This document shows positions 6,620 through 11,550 of a stretch of DNA of 11,550 nt, piece by piece. The position numbers were made by a program, and so were the translations under genes. Positions within the stretch are counted from its first letter, which is position 1. Each line of letters begins with the position of its first letter. The DNA is from Dehalococcoidales bacterium. GTDB lineage: Bacteria; Chloroflexota; Dehalococcoidia; Dehalococcoidales; UBA3254. The notes beneath the pieces are model-generated. The model did not search any database and had not been told where the DNA came from. It saw only the letters and a program-made list of their open reading frames with translations. Where the stretch lies: positions 1 through 11,550 of the forward strand of contig JAFGOB010000105.1 of NCBI GenBank assembly GCA_016926695.1, written 5' to 3'.

Positions 6620-6929
6620 AACCGGAGTAGTACCTGAAGAGACTGCTGAAAAAGTACCATATTTGGTCCACTCTGAGGAGGGCTATGCCCGACGTGAGAG
6701 TCTCTTGAATGGTTTCCAACAGGCTTTTTCCGTCATCTCCGAAAGCGGTAGGTGGGGAGTATAAGAGCAGCCTTCTGCTATGGCGCAGGTCGGGCAACAA
6801 TCCGAACGCGTAGCTGGCACGGCTTTTATTATTTGAGTTTGCCGGAATCCTGGCTTTTTAAATCCCCCTTGAATACCCCTTTTTCTAAGGGGGAGACGAG
6901 TCAGTATGGCGATGAAGGCCGTTGCCAGT
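6620..6929. repeat. Non-coding spacer with repeat-like and palindromic sequences
   Basis: This 310-bp gap separates two convergent genes and holds no credible gene. Near 6642 is GACTGCTGAAAAAGTACC. Around 6730 is CGTCATCTCCGAAAGCGG, resembling dispersed palindromic repeats of the CGTCATTCCCGCGAAAGCGGG type. An AGCAG/CTGCT hairpin follows near 6765-6779, then the inverted repeat at 6863-6894. These look like pieces of short dispersed non-autonomous repeats, judged by eye only. No terminal inverted repeats bounding one element could be defined. Confidence 0.4.
6863..6894. repeat. Perfect 8-bp inverted repeat between convergent genes
   Basis: TCCCCCTT (6863-6870) and AAGGGGGA (6887-6894) flank a 16-nt loop. 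A related AATCCCCCTT occurs at 10851-10860. Neither strand has a proper T-tract directly after the stem, so terminator function is possible but unproven. Confidence 0.55.
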
Positions 6930-7508
6930 TCAAGTAGGACCGGCGAACACCCGTCCGGCCCGGAAGGCCTTTTCAAGTTCCTCGGGGTGCTTTAAAATAT
7001 CGCCCCTGGCATCTATGCCAGGTATCAGCAGGTCCCCCGCATAGGTCACATCAATCATCCTGAAAACGTTTTTAACCGTCACCAGCTCGGCATCGAAGAG
7101 GTTGGGAATAGTCCTGCGCCCCCCTACCGAGATAAAATATCCCTTTCTCGGACGGGTATCGCCCAGCGGGGGGACTTTCAATACGTATTTTCGCGCCCAG
7201 AGGGCCTGGCAGCGGTCAATCAGGGCCTTAAGCTGGGCTGTGACGCTCATGAACTGTAAAGGAGAGGCCATCACGATGCAGTCGGATGACTCCATCTCTT
7301 TATAGACCATTTGCATATCATCCTTGACCCGGCAGATACCCTTCTCATAGCAGGCATCGCAGTGTACACAGCCCGCGATCCTGAGATCGCAGACTGAGAG
7401 GAACTTTATCTCATTGTCCTCCGCCTCCGCTCCCTCAAGGAAGCGTTTGAGCAGTGTATCGGTATTGCCTCCCTTTCTCGGGCTGCCCCCGATTCCCAGT
7501 ACTTTCAC
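6930..7508 (-). CDS. Iron-sulfur flavoprotein / NADPH-dependent FMN reductase family
   Basis: A 192-residue flavodoxin-fold redox protein. GSPRKGGNTDTLL (8-20) is the FMN phosphate-binding loop. The compact cysteine motif C47-x2-C50-x2-C53-x5-C59 is the signature of the Isf-type proteins of anaerobes, which carry a [4Fe-4S] cluster next to FMN. MASPLQFMSVTAQLKALIDR is the usual second flavin-contacting segment. It is expected in the cytoplasm, passing electrons between ferredoxin or NAD(P)H and an unknown acceptor; members have been linked to oxygen and peroxide detoxification. The GTG start overlaps the ybeY stop by 4 bp (GTGA), a classic coupled arrangement, so it is the last gene of this operon. 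Confidence 0.87.
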   Translation of the reverse strand: MKVLGIGGSPRKGGNTDTLLKRFLEGAEAEDNEIKFLSVCDLRIAGCVHCDACYEKGICRVKDDMQMVYKEMESSDCIVMASPLQFMSVTAQLKALIDRCQALWARKYVLKVPPLGDTRPRKGYFISVGGRRTIPNLFDAELVTVKNVFRMIDVTYAGDLLIPGIDARGDILKHPEELEKAFRAGRVFAGPT

Positions 7509-7981
7509 AGCAGATCTCTTTCAACCTCCAGCAGTATCTCTTTTTCTCTGGCAAGCATGGCCGGCGCTTTCTCCTCATCTTCGTGGTCATATCCGAGTAT
7601 ATGCAGGGCGCCGTGTATGATCAGTACAGCCATTTCCCGCTTGATGGAATGCCCCTTTTCCGCCGCCTGCATAACCGCCTGTGGATACGAAATAATTACC
7701 TCGCCCAGGTGAGCGATACCGTCAGGAGGATCAATAAAGGCTTCCGGCTCTTCATCGTCCTTCTGCTCCGACATCGAAAATGACAGTACATCCGTCGGCC
7801 TGTCCTGTCCGCGGTAGTCCCGGTTGAGCTCCTGTATTCTTTCCTGTCCGCAGACGACCAGGCTGATTTCGACCATGCCTGGGACATGCTCGCAGGCCAG
7901 GGTTTTTTCGACCGCCTTTTGCAGCCATTCGATTTCCGAATCAATCTCCAGTCCGTCTTCAACCAGGACGTTTATTTCCAT
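7505..7981 (-). CDS. ybeY: Endoribonuclease YbeY (rRNA maturation factor)
   Basis: A 158-residue UPF0054 metalloprotein. The zinc site HGALHILGYDH gives H123, H127 and H133. LNRDYRGQDRPTDVLSF (52-68) and LGEVIIS (92-98) are the other conserved blocks. YbeY is a single-strand endoribonuclease that takes part in 16S rRNA 3'-end maturation and ribosome quality control. AAGGTGAG precedes the ATG. In many bacteria ybeY sits near phoH, era or dgkA. None of these is here; instead it lies between a PLP decarboxylase (15 bp upstream) and an iron-sulfur flavoprotein (4-bp overlap). Confidence 0.95.
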   Translation of the reverse strand: MEINVLVEDGLEIDSEIEWLQKAVEKTLACEHVPGMVEISLVVCGQERIQELNRDYRGQDRPTDVLSFSMSEQKDDEEPEAFIDPPDGIAHLGEVIISYPQAVMQAAEKGHSIKREMAVLIIHGALHILGYDHEDEEKAPAMLAREKEILLEVERDLL

Positions 7982-7996
7982 CTCTCACCTTATATT

Positions 7997-9364
7997 CTAT
8001 GTTATTCCGGCCGTTCCGAGAGCTTCTCCGGTGGCCCGGTCCAGAATATCCCATAGCCTGTCCAGCCATTCCAGGTGCTCCGGTTTCATCAGGCACGAAC
8101 GCAGGCAGGTCACATATTCGTTTTCAAAATGGACGTCTTTCCATTTATCCCTGAGCAGGCGGACCGGGTACTTAAAGGTGGCCAGATGCAGGTTGCGCCT
8201 GGCCGCGGCCTCGAAGATCTCCTGGGAAAGCCGGGAGACCTCGCTTTCGCTGCCGGCCTTCGGGGCCCAGACAACTATATCCAGCTCTGGATCCATCATC
8301 GTCCGGAAACGCCCGTCTGCTTTGATTCTGCGGTAAAACTCCAGCGCGGCATCACGGGACCTGGCCAGTCCGGCTGCGAACTCACCGCCGCGTACCATGG
8401 GTAAAAGTTTCTGGGTGGCCCATAAAGCCGCAGCCGCAGCCCCCGGACGCGAACATTCCAGGCTTATCTCACCCAGGTGCAGCTCGTTTGAGCTGAAATA
8501 GGTATAGGGCGAATCGTGTTTATATAATACCCCGATTGAAGGGTCTTTGAACAGCACGCATCCGCATCCGTACGGCTGAAGCCCGTGCTTATGAGGATCG
8601 ACCACTATGGAATCGGCCTCCTTCAGCAAATCGAAGGCCTTTCGGCCGGCGGGACCAAGATTGTCCGCCAGTGTAAAATAACCGCCGTAGGCCGAGTCAA
8701 CATGCAGGCGAAAGGGATATTTCTCTCTCAACCGCAGGATATCGGGCAGAGGATCGATGGAACCGGTGCCGGTGGTCCCCAGAGTGGCCACAACCATTCC
8801 CACCCGTCCCGTTTTTAGAACGCTCTCCAGCACATCAGGGTCCATCTGTCCCAGGCTATTGCAGGGAACAGCCTGGAAAGGCAGTTTCAGCACTTCCGAA
8901 ATCCGGCTGTGGGTATAATGGGCCATCTCGGAGGCCGCCACCACTTTATTAGGATTGAGTTTTCCCCCTGCCCACAGCGCTTCCAGGTTGGCCATGGTCC
9001 CTCCGCTGCATATATGCCCCAGCGAGACTTTCCAACCGAACATAGCGGCTATCGCCGCCACTGCTTCTTTTTCCATCTGGGAACTGGCGCGGCCACCGTC
9101 TATGGCATGATTGTTAGGATTAATCCAGAGACTAAGCATGTATGCCAGCCGGGCGGCGGGATGGGGAGGCTTCAGCATCTGCCCGGCATAAAAGGGATGA
9201 AAATAGGGATAGTTGTCCCGCATTTTATCCGCCGTCTCCAGGAGGACCGTTCTGATCCCGGCGTAATCATAGCCTCCGTCGATTTCAGGCAAAGCGGAAA
9301 ACCCGCCTTCCATTCTTTTCAGCGCTTCCTCTAATATTCCCAGCTCTTTTGTATCAAATCTCAT
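7997..9364 (-). CDS. Group II PLP-dependent amino acid decarboxylase
   Basis: A 455-residue fold-type I PLP enzyme of the glutamate/aromatic-amino-acid/diaminobutyrate decarboxylase family. SGGTMAN (120-126) contacts the cofactor phosphate. HVDSAYGGYF (221-230) holds the aspartate that binds the pyridine nitrogen. DPHKHGLQPYGCG (256-268) holds the Schiff-base lysine K259. The NPNNHAIDGGRASSQMEKE segment (82-100) matches the family's substrate-domain helix. The length is slightly short but normal, and all catalytic residues are present. The amino acid decarboxylated cannot be assigned. AAGGAG with a suitable spacing precedes the ATG. It starts 83 bp after the antiporter gene and ends 15 bp before ybeY. 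A link to acid resistance with the antiporter is possible but not shown. Confidence 0.88.
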   Translation of the reverse strand: MRFDTKELGILEEALKRMEGGFSALPEIDGGYDYAGIRTVLLETADKMRDNYPYFHPFYAGQMLKPPHPAARLAYMLSLWINPNNHAIDGGRASSQMEKEAVAAIAAMFGWKVSLGHICSGGTMANLEALWAGGKLNPNKVVAASEMAHYTHSRISEVLKLPFQAVPCNSLGQMDPDVLESVLKTGRVGMVVATLGTTGTGSIDPLPDILRLREKYPFRLHVDSAYGGYFTLADNLGPAGRKAFDLLKEADSIVVDPHKHGLQPYGCGCVLFKDPSIGVLYKHDSPYTYFSSNELHLGEISLECSRPGAAAAALWATQKLLPMVRGGEFAAGLARSRDAALEFYRRIKADGRFRTMMDPELDIVVWAPKAGSESEVSRLSQEIFEAAARRNLHLATFKYPVRLLRDKWKDVHFENEYVTCLRSCLMKPEHLEWLDRLWDILDRATGEALGTAGIT

Positions 9365-9447
9365 AACCTCTCCTTATTACTCCTGAAGAAAGTCCCTCCA
9401 CCGTTTGCTGTCTGTCAACACAAATATAACCGATGTCATCCGATTTT

Positions 9448-10653
9448 TCACGTCTCCCTGAAACCATTTGCCCTTCTCCCCCTGAAAGCCAGGTTCAGAT
9501 CAAGCCGGTAGCTCAGCCGCATGAGGTAAGGCGTCAGGAAGGTAGTAATAACGGCGGCCACGCCCACAACAGAGAAGATAAAACTGCTGACCACCCCCAG
9601 GTCCTGCCCGGCTTTCATAACGATAAAGGCAAACTCCCCGATCTGCCCCATTCCCAGTCCGACTTTGAGGGAGGTATTGTTATCATACCTGAACAGTTTT
9701 GTGCCCAGCCCGCAGCCGATTATCTTGCCTATCACCATCAGCACAGTAATCATCAGCGCGGGCAGCAGAAAGACGCGGAAATGTGTAACATCGATCAGCG
9801 CCCCCACGGAAATAAAGAAGATGGCAGCAAACATATCCTTGATAGGAGAAATCAGGTTATTGACGCGCCCGGCAGAGCTGGCGCCAGCCATGATTATACC
9901 CATCAGGAAGGCCCCTATAGCCACGGAAAAGTCCAGGGCATAGGCGATCATGGACATCCCGAATACCATACCCAGGACAATCAACAGCACCACTTCACCG
10001 GTGCATTCTTTAAACAACCTGTCTATTAGTTTCGGCACCAGGTACAGGCCGACAGCCAGGGAACCGGCAATGAACGCCAGCATCTTGAATAAACTCCACG
10101 AGATGACCCCAATACTGGTAGAACCGTAGCCCGCCCACGTCGTGACAACAGCCAGGAGAGCCACCACGATCAGGTCCTCAACCACCAGTATTCCCAGCAT
10201 GATCAGCGTGGTTTTTTCATGCAGCTTCCCCATGTTCCCCAGGACCCTGGCGATAATAGCTGTGCTGCTGCTGGCCAGGGCCGTCCCCAGGAAAAGAGCA
10301 TCCATCAGGGACCAGTGGAGCAGCCAGGCGACACCATAGCTAAGAAGCAGCATGATGAAAATTTCTATACCCGCTACCCCGATAGAGACTTTTCCCACCG
10401 TACGCAGCCTGGAGAGGGGAAACTTCAGACCGATGCCGAAGATCAGCAGGACTACCCCCAGGTCGGCCGTGGCGCTTAAAACCTCCTTTTGCGAGACAAG
10501 CTCGAAAGGAGGGGTATAAGGGCCGATGATCACTCCGGCGATAAGGTAGCCGATGATCATGGGCTGTTTCAGTCGATAAAAAATGAAAACAACTACCGCA
10601 GCGGTAGTCATCATTATAGCAAGGTCCGCCAGTACTGAAGATGGGAAAGTCAA
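9448..10653 (-). CDS. CPA2-family monovalent cation/proton antiporter (KefB-like, no RCK domain)
   Basis: A 401-residue membrane protein with about 12 hydrophobic segments and essentially no soluble C-terminal domain. CPA2 hallmarks are MIIGYLIAGVIIGP (32-45), FGIGLKFPLSRL (72-83), ASSSTAIIARVL (127-138), the transport-site region GILVVEDLIVV with E159-D160, FISVGALID, and GQIGEFAFIV. KefB and KefC carry a C-terminal TrkA-N/RCK regulatory domain; it is absent here, so the gene encodes the transport domain only. Na+ or K+ exchange for H+ is the expected activity. The TTG at 10653 is chosen because GGGAG lies 6 nt upstream; the next in-frame methionines (residues 14-15) would cut into the first membrane helix. 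Promoter evidence upstream is weak. Confidence 0.88.
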   Translation of the reverse strand: MTFPSSVLADLAIMMTTAAVVVFIFYRLKQPMIIGYLIAGVIIGPYTPPFELVSQKEVLSATADLGVVLLIFGIGLKFPLSRLRTVGKVSIGVAGIEIFIMLLLSYGVAWLLHWSLMDALFLGTALASSSTAIIARVLGNMGKLHEKTTLIMLGILVVEDLIVVALLAVVTTWAGYGSTSIGVISWSLFKMLAFIAGSLAVGLYLVPKLIDRLFKECTGEVVLLIVLGMVFGMSMIAYALDFSVAIGAFLMGIIMAGASSAGRVNNLISPIKDMFAAIFFISVGALIDVTHFRVFLLPALMITVLMVIGKIIGCGLGTKLFRYDNNTSLKVGLGMGQIGEFAFIVMKAGQDLGVVSSFIFSVVGVAAVITTFLTPYLMRLSYRLDLNLAFRGRRANGFRET

Positions 10654-10776
10654 CGGCTGCTCCCGGGCTGATCGTTAATTACATTCTATCAGTAACACAG
10701 CCTGAGTTGCCATAGATTGGCCAAGCCAACCCCTCCTGATTTGGAACATTTAGTGTCCCGTAATAAGCCTCCCTCC

Positions 10777-10836
10777 CTTCCACTTTCCTCGCCTGTTTGG
10801 ATGCAGGAATAAGACTCCTTCTCTTCCACTTTCCTC
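10777..10836. repeat. Duplicated 14-mer CTTCCACTTTCCTC
   Basis: Exact copies lie at 10777-10790 and 10823-10836, 46 bp apart. The first copy continues into GCC, and CACTTTCCTCGCC is also the very start of the window (1-13). Purine/pyrimidine skew is strong around both. The spacer between the copies is not repeated, so this is not a CRISPR array. Confidence 0.65.
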
Positions 10837-10873
10837 ATTCTCCCTTGGAGAATCCCCCTTCGCGGGAAAGGTG

Positions 10874-10906
10874 CTGAAAAACACGTTCAAAAAAACATAT
10901 TTTCAG
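10874..10906. repeat. Inverted repeat CTGAAAA/TTTTCAG
   Basis: CTGAAAA (10874-10880) and TTTTCAG (10900-10906) form a 7-bp stem with a 19-nt A-rich loop. The GCTGAAAAA sequence resembles the one near 6645, so both spacers may carry related repeat debris. Confidence 0.4.
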
Positions 10907-11245
10907 TCTCATTGTCCAACAAAAAGAAAGATTGTGAAATTTCATGAATTGGGGAACTGATATGTGGGTAATCCAGTACAGGAAAGAAAACGATTTGAAA
11001 AAGGATGTTTGCTTTAAAGGCTGTTACAGATTAAGGTATCGGACCATCAAAAAGGAAAATTTGTCTATTATAAAACGTGATGTAGCGATCCGATGGACTA
11101 TTCAACTATTTTCGTTGCACAATCACTTAAAACGTGACATGATAGGCCTTATAGGACAGTTACCGAACTTTTCTCTGAGAAGAAAGGGCTAATTCCGGCG
11201 ATACAGAAGTTACTTGTCCCATTTACTGCTCGCTTAAGAATAATT

Positions 11246-11275
11246 TTGACAGCAATCTAAAAACATCATTAACAT
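11246..11275 (+). promoter_or_regulatory. Sigma70-type promoter for right-edge membrane protein
   Basis: TTGACA (11246-11251) is a perfect -35 box. An 18-bp spacer and TAACAT (11270-11275) follow. Transcription would begin near 11282, just ahead of a strong ribosome site at 11300-11307. Confidence 0.6.
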
Positions 11276-11311
11276 TAGGACAGTAATTAGGCGTCGGGTG
11301 AGGTGATGAAT

Positions 11312-11550
11312 ATGCAGGTTATTGTTCTGCCAAAAACTTCTTTGGGTAGATGGTCGGTCGGCTTGGCTGCTGCCTGCCTTGTGCTCTTAGTATTGCTCGT
11401 GGTCTTAGTCGGGGGGCTCGGCCTCGGTGTTGTGAAACCAGGCAGTCTAGGTGCTTTTATACTGGGCTTTGCCTTTGGTATCTCAGACATAGCTGCTCTT
11501 GTAACAGGGCTCGTCAGTATTATAAAGACCAAGGAGCGGTCTATTCTTGC
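11312..11550 (+). CDS. Small hydrophobic membrane protein, 3'-truncated by window edge
   Basis: The frame stays open to the last base and gives 79 codons. It begins MQVIVLPKTSLGRWSVG, followed by a long hydrophobic stretch (about residues 17-40). A short KPGSLG turn and a second hydrophobic stretch (about 48-72) come next, ending in IIKTKERSIL. This is the pattern of a two- or multi-span membrane protein with a positively charged loop after helix 2. I do not recognise a named family. GAGGTGAT at 11300-11307 is fully complementary to the usual 16S tail and is ideally spaced for this ATG. The in-frame ATG at 11306 overlaps that site and is less likely. A promoter with a perfect -35 box lies just upstream. 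Confidence 0.75.
   Translation, partial: MQVIVLPKTSLGRWSVGLAAACLVLLVLLVVLVGGLGLGVVKPGSLGAFILGFAFGISDIAALVTGLVSIIKTKERSIL

Larger units (their letters stand above)
10654..11245. other. Gene-poor spacer
   Basis: No credible gene is visible. The left part holds the antiporter's ribosome site (CTCCC on the plus strand, 10660-10664), a duplicated 14-mer (10777-10836) and an inverted repeat (10874-10906). From about 10910 on the base composition becomes clearly AT-richer. An 82-codon reading frame at 10944-11192 has no ribosome site and no recognisable family, and I do not call it. A TGGAACATTTAGTGTCCC segment near 10742 has an imperfect inverted character but no defined element around it. Confidence 0.5.

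Noticed and set aside
6863..6894. Bidirectional intrinsic terminator between convergent genes
   Set aside because: The inverted repeat is perfect but neither side has a T-tract immediately after the stem, so only a repeat is called.
9413..9418. Perfect minus-strand TTGACA upstream of the PLP decarboxylase
   Set aside because: No acceptable -10 box lies at 16-19 bp. The gene may be read from the antiporter transcript instead.
10777..10836. CRISPR array
   Set aside because: Only two short copies exist, with no regular spacer series and no cas genes nearby.
10944..11192. 82-codon plus-strand reading frame in the right spacer
   Set aside because: No ribosome site, no conserved motif, and the surrounding AT-rich sequence is non-coding in character.

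Overview
The window is about 11.5 kb of bacterial chromosome with moderate-to-high GC content. It encodes eight complete protein genes plus one convincing 3'-truncated one at the right edge, and a structured, apparently regulated RNA leader. I see no rRNA, tRNA, CRISPR array, phage gene or transposase. The gene content points to an anaerobe: a B12-type radical SAM protein, a compact-cysteine iron-sulfur flavoprotein, and an FmdE-type protein beside a DUF364 protein. GTG and TTG starts with strong Shine-Dalgarno sites are common. The overall flavour is compatible with Chloroflexota (Dehalococcoidia-like) or an anaerobic Firmicute. I cannot choose between them from sequence alone, and this is a weak inference.

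Layout. (1) 183-2799, minus strand: a metallo-beta-lactamase-fold hydrolase followed, with a 17-bp overlap, by a TIGR03960-type radical SAM protein. A sigma70-like promoter sits so close to the hydrolase ATG that the mRNA should be leaderless or nearly so. (2) 2800-3330: a divergent intergenic region. On the plus strand it holds a promoter with a near-perfect palindrome in its spacer, a leader with hairpins ending in an intrinsic terminator, then a second structured domain. (3) 3331-4765, plus strand: a DUF4213/DUF364 protein and an FmdE-like zinc-ribbon protein. Both families are associated with metal or molybdenum/tungsten biology. (4) 4966-6619, plus strand: a strong promoter, a HIT-family (Ap4A phosphorylase-like) protein, and an M24 'pita-bread' protein that has lost most metal ligands. 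(5) 6620-6929: a non-coding spacer between convergent genes, with repeat-like inverted sequences. (6) 10653-6930, minus strand: a CPA2 cation/proton antiporter, a group II PLP decarboxylase, YbeY, and an iron-sulfur flavoprotein. The last three are tightly packed (15-bp gap, then a 4-bp overlap). (7) 10654-11311: a gene-poor spacer with a duplicated 14-mer and an inverted repeat, then a promoter and the 5' part of a small membrane protein that runs off the window.

How the genes relate. Most units are ordinary housekeeping or accessory metabolism. The part most likely to repay work is 2905-4765, where an elaborate leader with a terminator/antiterminator arrangement precedes two poorly characterised genes. 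A metal- or cofactor-sensing riboswitch is the natural hypothesis, with a molybdenum/tungsten cofactor sensor the first to test. I could not confirm a known riboswitch class by eye.
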